Source: Aurantimonas marianensis
GTDB taxonomy: Bacteria; Pseudomonadota; Alphaproteobacteria; Rhizobiales; Rhizobiaceae
DNA: 44,703 nt
Direction of reading: 5' to 3'
Assembly (NCBI RefSeq): GCF_024195285.1
Contig: NZ_JALHBS010000059.1
Location: 1-44,703, forward strand
The notes under the pieces are model-generated. The model saw only the letters and a list, made by a program, of their open reading frames with translations. It was not told the DNA's origin and did not search any database. Position numbers and translations under genes: made by a program. Positions 25,704 to 35,263 of the stretch are shown in pieces; within the stretch, counting starts at the first letter, position 1, and each line of letters begins with the position of its first letter.

Positions 25704-26405
25704 CTACTGCGCGGCAGGATTTGCCTCACCGGTATTGTCCTTGGCGGCTTTCTGGGCCTCCTCGAACTTCTTGCGCCGTTCCTCGGCCTGCTTCTGCAGC
25801 GCTTCGTCCAGCTCCTTCTGGCGCTGCGCTAGTTCAGGCTGAGCCTTCGGAGCACCATCATAGGCCTGGGTAAAGCCGGACAGGCTGACCGGGATCGGGT
25901 TCGCCTGGCGCTGGAAGTTGATCGAGGTCACCGTCATCTGCTTGCCCCGCTTCATCGAGGCGACCATGGCATCGGTCAATTCCGCCTCGGCGATACAGCG
26001 GTCCGTGAAGCAGACCGAATAATTCAGAGTCTGCGGCTTTTCGTCGTCGACCTTCATCTGAACACCAGCCGGAATGACCCGGCCGGTCGGCACGACGGCC
26101 TGGATAACCTTCTGGTTCACCTTGCCCTTGACGTCGATCAGATTGACCGCGGTGAGCAGTTGGCGCGTGGCGGCGATGATCGTGTATTGCGTGTTGCAGA
26201 TCTCATTTTCGCCCTGCGTCGAGCAGACCTTGAACCATTCTGCGGGGATCGCCTGGCCTTGGGCCGGAGCGGCAGGCTGCGCCTGGCCGGCGGCGGGATT
26301 GGCGTCCTGGGCGTTCGCCCCAAAAACGCCGACGGCAAGCGTCGCGAGCCCGACCAGCCCGGCGGCGAGCAGCGTGGTGAAAGCGTTCGACAAACGGTGC
26401 GTCAC
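25704..26405 (-). CDS. Invasion-associated locus B (IalB)-like periplasmic protein
   Basis: This 233-residue protein has an N-terminal hydrophobic signal peptide ending near FGANAQ (about residue 33) and an Ala/Pro/Gln-rich linker. An IalB-type domain follows, with paired cysteines (KVCSTQ...EICNTQ and YSVCFTDRCIAEAEL), probably disulphides. The C-terminal 50 or so residues are a charged, Glu/Lys/Gln-rich predicted coiled coil. IalB proteins were named from Bartonella erythrocyte invasion, but they are common in free-living Hyphomicrobiales, so virulence should not be inferred. A GTG start at 26405 fits the signal peptide; the frame open to 26534 adds an implausible leader. Confidence 0.85.
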   Translation of the reverse strand: MTHRLSNAFTTLLAAGLVGLATLAVGVFGANAQDANPAAGQAQPAAPAQGQAIPAEWFKVCSTQGENEICNTQYTIIAATRQLLTAVNLIDVKGKVNQKVIQAVVPTGRVIPAGVQMKVDDEKPQTLNYSVCFTDRCIAEAELTDAMVASMKRGKQMTVTSINFQRQANPIPVSLSGFTQAYDGAPKAQPELAQRQKELDEALQKQAEERRKKFEEAQKAAKDNTGEANPAAQ

Positions 26406-26586
26406 AGGCCTCAATTCCTCTCGGCATAAACAAAATCGGGAAACAGCGTTCCTTAACGGCCAACGACCTGTTTCGCAAATGCGGCCGTTTGAAGACCCTC
26501 GATCCACATCCACGCGCTTCACGATGGTATGCAAAGCAAGGCTTTACGGTTAGAATCCCATCCAAGATACGTCAATCGGGAGCCTG

Positions 26587-28440
26587 TTGATCCGCATGCG
26601 GAGCATTCCTTCAGCCGATGGTCGCGCGGGCTTCACGGTCGCGGTTGCGATCGCCATTCTCACAACATTGTCCGGATCTGTCCTGGCCGAACCCCAGCAT
26701 GCCATCGCCATGCAGGGCGAGCCGGCCCTGCCGTCGGATTTCGAGCGTCTGCCCTACGTCAATCCTGACGCCCCGCAGGGAGGCACGATGCGCTATGGCG
26801 TCTACGGGAGCTTTGACAATCTCAACCCGGTGATCGTGCGCGGCGCGCTTACCACGGCGCGGGGCATCTGGTTCGACAAGGAGTTCGGCAATCTGGTCTT
26901 CGAGCCTTTGATGCAGCGTTCGGCGGACGAACCCTTCACCATGTACGGGCTCCTTGCCGAAACCGTGGAAACCGATGCCGAGCGCAGTTTCGTGGAATTC
27001 CAGCTCAATCCGGCGGCGAAATTTTCCGATGGCGAGCCGGTCCGGCCGGAGGACGTGCTGTTCACCGTGGAGATGCTGCGCGCGCACGGCCGGCCGATGT
27101 ACGCCAACTGGCTCAGGCCGGCGGTCAAGATCGAAAAGGCCGGCGCAAATGGCGTTCGCTTCACCTTCGACGAGACCGCTGACCGGGAAACCCCGCTCCT
27201 TATTTCGGGGCTCCCGGTGCTGCCCGCCCACGCCTTCGACCGCGCGACGTTCGAGCAGACCACGCTGACGCCGGTGATCGGCTCGGGCCCGTACCTGATC
27301 GACAAGGTCGAGCCCGGCCAGCGCATCACCTACAAGAAGAATCCCGACTACTGGGGCCGCGATCTGCCAATCAAGCAGGGGATCGACAACTACGACACCA
27401 TCGTGATCGAGTATTTTCGCGACTCCAACGCGCAGTTCGAGGCCTTCAAGAAGGGCCTGACCTACGTCTATCCGGATGGCGACCCGAACCACTGGCGGAC
27501 GGCCTACGACTTTCCGGCGGTAACGAACGGCGATGTCGTGAAGGAGACCTTCACCTCCGGTGCGCCGTCGAACATGCTGGCCTTCGTGTTCAACACGCGC
27601 CGGCCGGTCTTTCAGGATCGCGCAGTCCGGAAGGCGCTGTCGATGCTGTTCGACTTCGAATGGGCCAACCGCAACCTGTATTACGACGCCTACAAACGGA
27701 CGGGCAGCTTCTTCCAGAATTCGGAGCTGTCCAGCGCCGGCAAACCCGCCTCCAAGGCCGAGAAGGCTCTGCTGGCGGACTATGCCGATCAGATTGATCC
27801 AGACGTCATGGACGGAACCTATGCGCCACCGGTCACCGACGGCAGCGGCGGCGACCGCAAGGTACTCCAGGGCGCGGCCAAGGCTTTCCAGGAAGCCGGC
27901 TACCGCTTCGAAGGGCGCTCGCTCGTCGGTCCCGACGGGAAGCCGCTGTCGTTCGAGATTCTGGTGCAATCGCCGGAGCAGGAACGGATCGGCCTCGCCT
28001 ACAAGCGGACCCTCGACCGCATCGGCGTCCAGACGACGATCCGGCAGGTCGACGACGCCCAGTATCAGGCGCGCAAATCAGCTTATGACTTCGACATGAT
28101 CATCGCGACCTACAGCGCCTCGCTGTCGCCAGGCGCCGAGCAGGTATATCGCTGGGGATCGATTTCGCGGGACCTGAACGGGACGTTCAATTTCGCCGGC
28201 GTCGCTGATCCGGCCCTCGACAGACTGATCAACGAGATCGTGTCGGCACGCAGCCGCGAGGCGTTCGTCGATGCGGTGCGCGCCTACGACCGGGTGCTGA
28301 TTTCCGGACACTATGTCGTGCCGCTTTTCCATCTGCCGGAGCAGTGGCTAGCCCGGTGGAAGTTCATCAAGCATCCCGAAACGACGCCGCTCTATGGCTA
28401 TCAGCTGCCCGCGTTCTGGAAGGCGCCCGACGCGAAGTAG
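26587..28440 (+). CDS. Peptide/oligopeptide ABC transporter substrate-binding protein, family 5 (YejA-like)
   Basis: This 617-residue family 5 binding protein has a signal peptide ending near LSGSVLAEP (residues 27-35), then MRYGVYGSFDNLNPVIVRG, which is the start of the YejA-type domain, RPEDVLFTVEML near residue 155 and FEWANRNLYYDAY near 355. YejA-type proteins deliver peptides, such as microcin C, to YejBEF. Here no permease or ATPase genes follow, since the next gene is convergent, so it is an orphan in this window. TTG 26587 with GGGAG 4 bases upstream is used; ATG 26596 is an alternative that removes three residues. It would be exported to the periplasm. Confidence 0.9.
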   Translation: MIRMRSIPSADGRAGFTVAVAIAILTTLSGSVLAEPQHAIAMQGEPALPSDFERLPYVNPDAPQGGTMRYGVYGSFDNLNPVIVRGALTTARGIWFDKEFGNLVFEPLMQRSADEPFTMYGLLAETVETDAERSFVEFQLNPAAKFSDGEPVRPEDVLFTVEMLRAHGRPMYANWLRPAVKIEKAGANGVRFTFDETADRETPLLISGLPVLPAHAFDRATFEQTTLTPVIGSGPYLIDKVEPGQRITYKKNPDYWGRDLPIKQGIDNYDTIVIEYFRDSNAQFEAFKKGLTYVYPDGDPNHWRTAYDFPAVTNGDVVKETFTSGAPSNMLAFVFNTRRPVFQDRAVRKALSMLFDFEWANRNLYYDAYKRTGSFFQNSELSSAGKPASKAEKALLADYADQIDPDVMDGTYAPPVTDGSGGDRKVLQGAAKAFQEAGYRFEGRSLVGPDGKPLSFEILVQSPEQERIGLAYKRTLDRIGVQTTIRQVDDAQYQARKSAYDFDMIIATYSASLSPGAEQVYRWGSISRDLNGTFNFAGVADPALDRLINEIVSARSREAFVDAVRAYDRVLISGHYVVPLFHLPEQWLARWKFIKHPETTPLYGYQLPAFWKAPDAK

Positions 28441-28467
28441 CGCATCGTTGGCGGCGAGCGGTCTTTA

Positions 28468-29178
28468 TCACTCTTCGCTGGAGGCCCCTGGGGCCGGCGG
28501 CGTCCTCTTGGTGGTATCGGTGTCCGGCGACGTTGCGGCGTCGACCGGATTATCCGCACCGACGGCGGCGTCGGTCCCGGTCTCCGACACTGTCGTCTGC
28601 GCCGGGGCGGCTGGAACCGCTACGGCCAACTGCATGGGCAAGAGCCGTCCGACCTTGTCGGACAGCCCGATGATGGTCTTGGCGAGAAGCTTGCCGACCT
28701 TTCCTTCCACCGTGCAGACCAGCGTATCGAGGTCGCCATTCGCTGTCCGCCCGCCCTTGCACGATACTGCGTCGTCGAGCCGAACCTTGTCGGGCGACAG
28801 GCCGAGATAGTCGAGAACCGCGCCATTGGTGCTCGGTTGGCACCCCATCCGGAAATCGAGACCGACGCTGGTGGGCGTCGACGAAAAACGCGTCACCCGA
28901 TGGCGGCTCTGGTCCCAGCGAAGATTGGTGTCGATCGGGATGAAGGCGGGTATTGGCAGGCCGACAAGTGCCGACACCGTGCGCAGATCGAACTGGAGTG
29001 GCCGGCAAATGTCAGCGGCGTTCAACCTGTCCTCGATCGCTACCAGCGTTGCGAGATCAGCATCGACAAGTTGCTCGCCAACGCGGTTCTGGGCATGCGC
29101 GTTGGATGCGACCGCGAGGGATACACCGATCGCGGCGAGAAGGCGCTGCCTAGAGAGCGAGAGGAGATTTTTGATCAT
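28468..29178 (-). CDS. Exported protein of unknown function with four cysteines
   Basis: This 236-residue protein has a clear signal peptide (residues 1-30, cleavage near ASNAHAQ). The mature part has four cysteines, in ICRPLQ, MGCQPS, VSCKGG and LVCTVEG, which could form two disulphides in the periplasm. The region between them reads like a small secreted globular domain. The last 45 residues are low complexity (Thr/Pro/Ala/Asp-rich). ATG 29178 is used; the frame continues upstream into mfd but without a signal peptide. It is the gene after mfd on the same strand, 74 bases downstream. I do not recognise a family. Confidence 0.7.
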   Translation of the reverse strand: MIKNLLSLSRQRLLAAIGVSLAVASNAHAQNRVGEQLVDADLATLVAIEDRLNAADICRPLQFDLRTVSALVGLPIPAFIPIDTNLRWDQSRHRVTRFSSTPTSVGLDFRMGCQPSTNGAVLDYLGLSPDKVRLDDAVSCKGGRTANGDLDTLVCTVEGKVGKLLAKTIIGLSDKVGRLLPMQLAVAVPAAPAQTTVSETGTDAAVGADNPVDAATSPDTDTTKRTPPAPGASSEE

Positions 29179-29252
29179 CCCTGCGCTTTCGCCCGCCCAG
29201 ACGGCCAAATTGTGGGAGGGGTTTCGGGAATCCGATGCCCGTCGCCGCTCCG

Positions 29253-32200
29253 TCACGCCGCCTTTTTCTGCACCTCGTCGGCGAAGCGCGCCAGTTGGGT
29301 CGCCACCGTCGCCGCGCCGTTGAGCCGCTTGTCCGCCGTCGGCCAGTCGCGGATGAGGACGACCGACTGATCGGCGCGGATCTTCGCCGACGCGCCCTGC
29401 TCGGCGATGTAGCGGACGAGCGCGCCAGGGTTGGGGAAGGTCTTGTCCCGAAAGGTGATGACGATGCCCTTCGGCCCGGCGTCGAGCTTTTCGATATTGG
29501 CCTTGCGGCACAGCGACTTGATGAAGACGACCTTGAGGAGATGTTCGACCTCGGGCGGCATCGGCCCGAAGCGGTCGATGAGCTCGGCGCCGAAGGCGTC
29601 GATCTCCCGCGCGTCGGAGAGGTCCGCCAGCCGCCGGTAGAGCGTCATGCGCAACTGCAGGTCGGGCACGTACGCCTCCGGGATCATCACCGCGGTGCCC
29701 AGCGCGATCTGCGGCGACCACTGGCCGTCGCTCTCCAGCTCCTCGCCCTTCATCTCCGCCACCGCCTCCTCCAGCATCTGCTGGTAGAGTTCGAAGCCGA
29801 CCTCCTTGACGTGGCCGGACTGCTCGTCGCCGAGCAGATTGCCGGCGCCGCGCTGGTCGAGATCGTGGGAGGCGAGCTGGAAGCCGGCGCCGAGCGTATC
29901 GAGCGATTGCAGGACCTTGAGCCGGCGGTCGGCGCCCTTGGTCGGTGTCTTGTTCGCCGGGATGGTGAGCAGCGCGTAGGCGCGCACCTTGGAGCGGCCG
30001 ACGCGGCCGCGAAGCTGGTAGAGCTGCGACAGTCCGAACATGTCGGCCCGGTGGACGATCATCGTATTGGCCGATGGAATATCGAGACCGGATTCGACGA
30101 TCGTCGTCGACAGCAGCACGTCATACTGCCCCTCGTAAAAGGCGTTCATGATGTCGTCGAGTTCACCCGCCGCCATCTGGCCGTGGGCTATCGCCACTTT
30201 CAGTTCCGGCACGTCCGAGTCGAGAAACGCTTTTACGTCGGCCAGATCGGAGACGCGCGGACACACATAGAAGCTCTGCCCGCCGCGATAGCGCTCGCGC
30301 AGCAAGGTTTCGCGCACCACCAGCGGATCGAAGGGCGACACGAAGGTGCGCACCGCCATGCGGTCGACCGGCGCGGTGGTGATCAGCGACAGTTCGCGGA
30401 CGCCGGTCAGCGCCAGTTGCAGGGTGCGCGGGATCGGCGTCGCCGAGAGGGTCAGAACATGGACGTCGGACTTCAGCTCTTTCAACCGCTCCTTGTGCTT
30501 GACGCCGAAATGCTGCTCCTCATCGATGATCAGCAACCCCAGATTCTTGAAGCTGATGGCCTTGCCGAGCAGCGCGTGGGTGCCGACGACGATATCGACG
30601 GTGCCCTCGGCGACGCCCTTCTTGGTCGCCGCGAGTTCCTTCGACGTCACCAGTCGCGAAGCCTGCGACACGGTGAGCGGCAGGCCGCGGAAGCGTTCCG
30701 CGAAAGTCTTGAAGTGCTGGCGGGCCAGCAGCGTCGTCGGCACGACGACGGCGACCTGCAGGCCGTTCATCGCCGCGATGAAGGCCGAGCGCATCGCCCC
30801 CTCGGTCTTGCCGAAGCCGACGTCGCCGCAGATCAACCGGTCCATCGGTCGCCCGAGCGCCAGATCGTCGGCCACCGCGTCGATGGCGTTCATCTGGTCC
30901 TCGGTTTCCTCATAGGGGAACCTTGCAGCAAATTCGTCGGTGAGCCCTTCCGGCGGCACCAGCTTCGGCGCGCCACGCATCTGCCGCGCGGCGGCGATGC
31001 GGATCAGCCCGTCCGCCATGTCGAGCAGGCGCTTCTTCAGCTTGGCCTTGCGGGCCTGCCAGGCGCCGCCGCCGAGCTTGTCGAGCATCGCTTCGGAGCC
31101 CTCGCCGCCATAGCGCGACAACAGCTCGATGTTCTCCACCGGCAGGAACAGCCGATCCTCGCCGGCATAGCGCAGTTCCAGGCAATCATGCGGCGCGCCC
31201 GCCGCCTCGATCGTCTTCAGGCCGACGAAGCGGCCTATGCCGTGATCGACATGGACGACGATGTCGCCCTCGTCGAGACCGGAGACCTCGGCGATGAAAT
31301 TCTTGGCGCGCTTCTTGCGGCCCCGCCGCACCAGCCTGTCGCCGAGAATGTCCTGTTCGCCGACGACGGCGAGATGGGGAGTCTCGAAACCTGCCTCGAT
31401 ACCGAGGACGGCCGTCACGACGAGGTTCTTGGGGGCTTCGTTCAGCTTCTTGAGGCTGTCGACGGGCTTCAGGCCTTCGAGGCCGTGTTCCTCGACGACC
31501 TGGCTCAGGCGCTCGCGCGAGCCCTCGCTCCAGGCCGCCAGCAGCACGCGTCTGCCGTCGGCGCGCAGCCGACCGATATGATCGACCGCCGCCTGAAAGA
31601 CATTGACGTCACCGCTGGCGCGCTCCGCCGCGAAATTGCGACCCCGGCTAATGTCGAGATTGAAGACGTCGTGATTGGCGGCGTCGCTCGCGCCATAAGC
31701 CGACAGGCGGATCGGGTCGGCGACGGCGAGACCGCCCGCCAGTTCGTCGTCCGACAGATAAAGATCGTCCGGATCGACCGGATGGTAGGGAATGGCCTCC
31801 CCGCTTGCCTCGCCGGCATTGCGTCTGCGCGATTCGTAATGATCGCCGATCGTCTCGCGTCGCTCGCCAACCGCTTCGAGCGCCAGATGGTCGAGGACCA
31901 TCGGAAAGCCGTGGCAATAGTCGAACAGCGTGTCGAGCTTGTCGTAGAACAGAGGCAGCCAGTGCTCCATCCCGGAGAAGCGCTTGCCCTCGCTGATCGA
32001 GCTGTAGAGCGCGTCGTTGCGCTGCGCCGCGCCGAAGCGCTTGACGTAATTGGTGCGGAAGCGGCTGACCGTCTCCTCGCGCAAGGTGATCTCGGAGACC
32101 GGCGCGAGTTCGAAGCTCTGCAATTGCCGGGTCGTGCGCTGGGTCGCGGGATCGAAGCCGCGGATCGTCTCCAGCGTATCGCCGAAGAAGTCGAGGCGCA

Positions 32201-32759
32201 CCGGCTCCTCCTCGCCGGGCGCGAAGAGATCGAGAATGCCGCCGCGCACCGCGAACTCACCGCGCTCGCGCACCGTCGCGACCCGCTCGAAACCGCCGCG
32301 CTGCAGGGCGCGCACGATGTCTTCCATGGCGATGCGATTGCCGGCCCTCGCGGCAATCGTCTCTTCGCCGAGCACTTCGGCCGGCGGCATCTTCTGGAGC
32401 AGCGCGTTCGCCGTCGTGAGAACCAGCGCGCGGTGCGGCTCGCGTTGCAACTGCCCGAGCGCGGCCATTGCCGACAGCCGGCGCGCCGCGACTTCGCCCG
32501 AGGGCCCGACCCGGTCGTAGGGCAGGCAGTCCCAACCGGGAAGCGTCAGCACCGGAAGCTCGGGCGCGACGAATTTAAGGGCGTCTTCCAGTTCGCCGAT
32601 CCGGTTGCCGTCGCGCATGACGAAGACCACCGGTTTCTTGCCGCCGCGAAGGCGTGCGATGTCGGCGAGCAGAAACGCCTCGTAGCCGTCGAGGACGTTG
32701 CCGATCTCAAGGCCCGCGCCTTTCGTCAGCGCTTTTTTCAAGGGCTCTGGCAGACTCAT
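29253..32759 (-). CDS. mfd: Transcription-repair coupling factor
   Basis: This 1168-residue Mfd has the usual length and domain order: a UvrB-homologous N-terminal region, the CarD-like RNA polymerase interaction domain near residues 490-560 (VVHVDHGIGRFVGL), RecG-like helicase motor domains with Walker A CGDVGFGKTE (about 642-651) and DEEQHFGV (about 745), and a C-terminal TRCF domain. It displaces RNA polymerase stalled at DNA lesions and recruits UvrA. ATG 32759 overlaps the sdhE stop (ATGA), so the two genes are coupled. The opposite strand is open for nearly the same length but is only a GC-bias shadow. Confidence 0.97.
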   Translation of the reverse strand: MSLPEPLKKALTKGAGLEIGNVLDGYEAFLLADIARLRGGKKPVVFVMRDGNRIGELEDALKFVAPELPVLTLPGWDCLPYDRVGPSGEVAARRLSAMAALGQLQREPHRALVLTTANALLQKMPPAEVLGEETIAARAGNRIAMEDIVRALQRGGFERVATVRERGEFAVRGGILDLFAPGEEEPVRLDFFGDTLETIRGFDPATQRTTRQLQSFELAPVSEITLREETVSRFRTNYVKRFGAAQRNDALYSSISEGKRFSGMEHWLPLFYDKLDTLFDYCHGFPMVLDHLALEAVGERRETIGDHYESRRRNAGEASGEAIPYHPVDPDDLYLSDDELAGGLAVADPIRLSAYGASDAANHDVFNLDISRGRNFAAERASGDVNVFQAAVDHIGRLRADGRRVLLAAWSEGSRERLSQVVEEHGLEGLKPVDSLKKLNEAPKNLVVTAVLGIEAGFETPHLAVVGEQDILGDRLVRRGRKKRAKNFIAEVSGLDEGDIVVHVDHGIGRFVGLKTIEAAGAPHDCLELRYAGEDRLFLPVENIELLSRYGGEGSEAMLDKLGGGAWQARKAKLKKRLLDMADGLIRIAAARQMRGAPKLVPPEGLTDEFAARFPYEETEDQMNAIDAVADDLALGRPMDRLICGDVGFGKTEGAMRSAFIAAMNGLQVAVVVPTTLLARQHFKTFAERFRGLPLTVSQASRLVTSKELAATKKGVAEGTVDIVVGTHALLGKAISFKNLGLLIIDEEQHFGVKHKERLKELKSDVHVLTLSATPIPRTLQLALTGVRELSLITTAPVDRMAVRTFVSPFDPLVVRETLLRERYRGGQSFYVCPRVSDLADVKAFLDSDVPELKVAIAHGQMAAGELDDIMNAFYEGQYDVLLSTTIVESGLDIPSANTMIVHRADMFGLSQLYQLRGRVGRSKVRAYALLTIPANKTPTKGADRRLKVLQSLDTLGAGFQLASHDLDQRGAGNLLGDEQSGHVKEVGFELYQQMLEEAVAEMKGEELESDGQWSPQIALGTAVMIPEAYVPDLQLRMTLYRRLADLSDAREIDAFGAELIDRFGPMPPEVEHLLKVVFIKSLCRKANIEKLDAGPKGIVITFRDKTFPNPGALVRYIAEQGASAKIRADQSVVLIRDWPTADKRLNGAATVATQLARFADEVQKKAA

Positions 32760-33052
32760 GGCCGAGGCTCCTCCCCCGCCCGGTGAAAGTCCCGTATCCG
32801 CCTAAATACGTCCGTGTCGAAATTCGCCGGCGTTGCCGTTTCCCCGGTCAGCCACTGAAAGAGATCGCGGTCGGGCGCTTCCATCAGCTGCTCGTAGTCG
32901 TGGAGCTCGGCGTCGGTCAGCCGGTCGATCTCGGCGTCGGCGAAACGGCCGAGCACCAGATCCATTTCGCGAATGCCCCGATGCCAGGACCGGAACAACG
33001 CCTTGCGGCGGCGGACGTCGAGATCGCTCGAGGAGCGCTGCATACCAGTCAT
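32756..33052 (-). CDS. sdhE: FAD assembly factor SdhE (succinate dehydrogenase flavinylation)
   Basis: This 98-residue protein contains the SdhE/YgfY/Sdh5 motif RGxxEMDLVLGRF near residues 26-38 and the later DRDLFQWL. SdhE attaches FAD covalently to the flavoprotein subunit of succinate dehydrogenase. ATG 33052 has AGG 7 bases upstream; ATG 33043 would remove three residues. It overlaps mfd and is divergent from recG across a 94-base gap, an arrangement common in Alphaproteobacteria. Confidence 0.92.
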   Translation of the reverse strand: MTGMQRSSSDLDVRRRKALFRSWHRGIREMDLVLGRFADAEIDRLTDAELHDYEQLMEAPDRDLFQWLTGETATPANFDTDVFRRIRDFHRAGEEPRP

Positions 33053-33146
33053 ATCGAACCTGTCGTGTGAGTGAGGCTTCTATATAGGGTGCGACCGGCC
33101 CTGTCAGCCTTGCCATCGGCGCGCATCCGACTAAACCTCGCCGACG

Positions 33147-35249
33147 ATGCGCCCTTCGATCCTCGACCCGCTGTTTGCCCCCGTGACGACGCTGGAAGGC
33201 GTGGGACCGAAGGTCGCAACCCAGTTCCAGACGCTGCTGGTTGGAGCCGGCGAGACCGTGCGCGTCCGCGACCTCCTGTTCCACCTTCCGACCGGTGTGA
33301 TCGACCGGCGCAAGCGCGCTGAGATCGCGACCGCGCCGGAGGGCGGGATCGTGACGCTGACGGTTCGCATCGACCGCCACCAGGCGCCCGGACGGGCGGC
33401 GAAATCGGCGCCCTACAAGGTGTTCGCCCAGGACGCGACCGGTGAGATCGCCCTCACCTATTTCCGCGGCCAGTCCGGCTGGTTGGAAAAGCTCCTGCCA
33501 ATCGGCGAGATGATGATCGTGTCCGGTCGGGTCGAGTGGTTCAACGGCCGCCCGTCAATGGTGCATCCCGACTTCGTGGCGTCGGTCGACGAAGCCGAAT
33601 CGCTATCCCTAGTCGAACCAGTCTATCCGATGACCGCCGGGCTCTCGCCGAAAATACTGCGCAAGGCGATCGCCCAGGCGGTGGAGCGCGTCCCGGCTGT
33701 GTCCGAATGGATCGATCCCTCGATCGTCGCCAAGCATGGCTTTCCGGATTTCGGAGCGGCGCTGAAGCGCCTGCACGATCCGGCGGACGAGCGCTATCTG
33801 GCGCCCGACGGCGCCGCCTTCAGCCGGCTCTCCTATGACGAGTTCCTGGCCAGCCAATTGGCCCTGGCGCTCTCGCGGCAACGCATGAAGAAGGCGCGGG
33901 GTCGCCCGCTCACCGGCTCCGGGGCGCTTGCAGCGCGGCTTCGGGCAGCGCTTCCTTTCGTTCTCACCGATGCCCAGCAAGGTGTCATCGCCGAGATCCT
34001 CGCGGACATGGCGGACGCGGACCGGATGCTGCGCCTGCTGCAGGGCGATGTCGGCGCCGGCAAGACGGTGGTTGCGCTGATGGCGATGGCGACGGCGGCC
34101 GAGGCCGGGGCGCAATCGGCGCTGCTTGCCCCGACCGAAATTCTGGCGCGCCAGCATTTCGATAGCCTCTCGAAGCTTTGCGAGGCGGCCGGGCTGAACA
34201 TCACCCTGCTCACCGGCCGCGATACCGGCAAGGCGCGGGCGGCCAAGCTGGAGGCGATCGCTTCAGGCGAGGCGCAAATCGTCGTCGGCACCCACGCGCT
34301 GTTTCAGGAGAGTGTCGATTATCGCGACCGCGGCCTTGTCGTCGTCGACGAGCAGCATCGCTTCGGCGTCCACCAGCGGCTGAGCCTGACCGGCAAGGGC
34401 CGCGCGGCGGATCTTCTGGTAATGACCGCGACGCCGATCCCGCGCACCCTCGTCCTCGCCGCTTTCGGCGACATGGACGTCTCGCGGCTCGAAGGCAAAC
34501 CCGCCGGGCGCAAGCCGATCACCACCGTTGCCGTGCCGATGGAGCGGCTGGACGAGATCGTCGATCGCGCCGGCCGGGCGATGGCGGCGGGCGACCGGCT
34601 CTACTGGGTCTGTCCGCTGGTCGAGGAATCGGAAAAGAGCGACCTGATGGCGGCCGAGGAGCGGTTTCGCCAGCTCAAGGGTCTGTTCGGGGACATGGTC
34701 GGGCTCGTCCATGGCCGCATGAGCGGCGAGGAGAAGGACGCCGCCATGGCCGCCTTCAAGGCCGGGCGCACCAAACTCGTCGTCGCGACGACCGTCATCG
34801 AAGTCGGAGTCGACGTGCCCGACGCCTCGATCATCGTCATCGAGCACGCCGAGCGCTTCGGCCTGTCGCAACTGCACCAGCTGCGCGGCCGGGTCGGACG
34901 CGGCGAGAAGGCCTCGTTCTGCGTGCTTTTATACCGCGCGCCGCTTGGCGAGACGGCGGCGGCCCGCATCGCGGTGATGCGCGAGACCGAAGATGGCTTC
35001 CGCATCGCCGAAGAGGACCTGAAGCTGCGCGGCGAAGGCGATCTCCTCGGCACGCAGCAGTCGGGCATGCCGTTTTTCCGCATCGCCTCGATGGAACATC
35101 ACGCCCATCTGATGGAGATCGCCCGCGACGATGCACGGTTGATCCTCGCGACCGACGGCGAACTGAAATCCGAGCGCGGCGAAGCGCTGCGCACGCTGCT
35201 CTATCTGTTCGGCAAGGACGAGGCAGTGCGGCTGCTGCGCTCCGGCTAG
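33147..35249 (+). CDS. recG: ATP-dependent DNA helicase RecG
   Basis: This 700-residue RecG has the normal length. The N-terminal wedge/OB domain covers about residues 15-160 and includes GVGPKVATQF, a helix-hairpin-helix-like start. Walker A GDVGAGKTV is near residue 301, DEQHRFGVHQR near 401, and the motif VI region QLHQLRGRVGRG near 575. It remodels stalled replication forks and Holliday junctions and acts at R-loops. ATG 33147 is the natural start, and the next gene is convergent, 14 bases from the stop. Confidence 0.97.
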   Translation: MRPSILDPLFAPVTTLEGVGPKVATQFQTLLVGAGETVRVRDLLFHLPTGVIDRRKRAEIATAPEGGIVTLTVRIDRHQAPGRAAKSAPYKVFAQDATGEIALTYFRGQSGWLEKLLPIGEMMIVSGRVEWFNGRPSMVHPDFVASVDEAESLSLVEPVYPMTAGLSPKILRKAIAQAVERVPAVSEWIDPSIVAKHGFPDFGAALKRLHDPADERYLAPDGAAFSRLSYDEFLASQLALALSRQRMKKARGRPLTGSGALAARLRAALPFVLTDAQQGVIAEILADMADADRMLRLLQGDVGAGKTVVALMAMATAAEAGAQSALLAPTEILARQHFDSLSKLCEAAGLNITLLTGRDTGKARAAKLEAIASGEAQIVVGTHALFQESVDYRDRGLVVVDEQHRFGVHQRLSLTGKGRAADLLVMTATPIPRTLVLAAFGDMDVSRLEGKPAGRKPITTVAVPMERLDEIVDRAGRAMAAGDRLYWVCPLVEESEKSDLMAAEERFRQLKGLFGDMVGLVHGRMSGEEKDAAMAAFKAGRTKLVVATTVIEVGVDVPDASIIVIEHAERFGLSQLHQLRGRVGRGEKASFCVLLYRAPLGETAAARIAVMRETEDGFRIAEEDLKLRGEGDLLGTQQSGMPFFRIASMEHHAHLMEIARDDARLILATDGELKSERGEALRTLLYLFGKDEAVRLLRSG

Positions 35250-35263
35250 AGCATCGGTTGTCG

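Noticed and set aside
25704-26405. Reading the IalB-like protein as a virulence factor
   Set aside because: The family is widespread in free-living Hyphomicrobiales, and no other host-interaction gene is visible.
26440-26474. Inverted repeat GAAACAG / CTGTTTC between the IalB-like and YejA-like genes
   Set aside because: A 7-base repeat with 21 bases between arms is expected by chance over a window of this size, and nothing links it to a regulator.
29235-32786. A 1183-codon open frame on the plus strand opposite mfd
   Set aside because: It mirrors mfd in a GC-rich codon pattern, has a composition rich in Arg, Asp, Gly and His with no domain signs, and mfd itself is unmistakable. It is a shadow frame.
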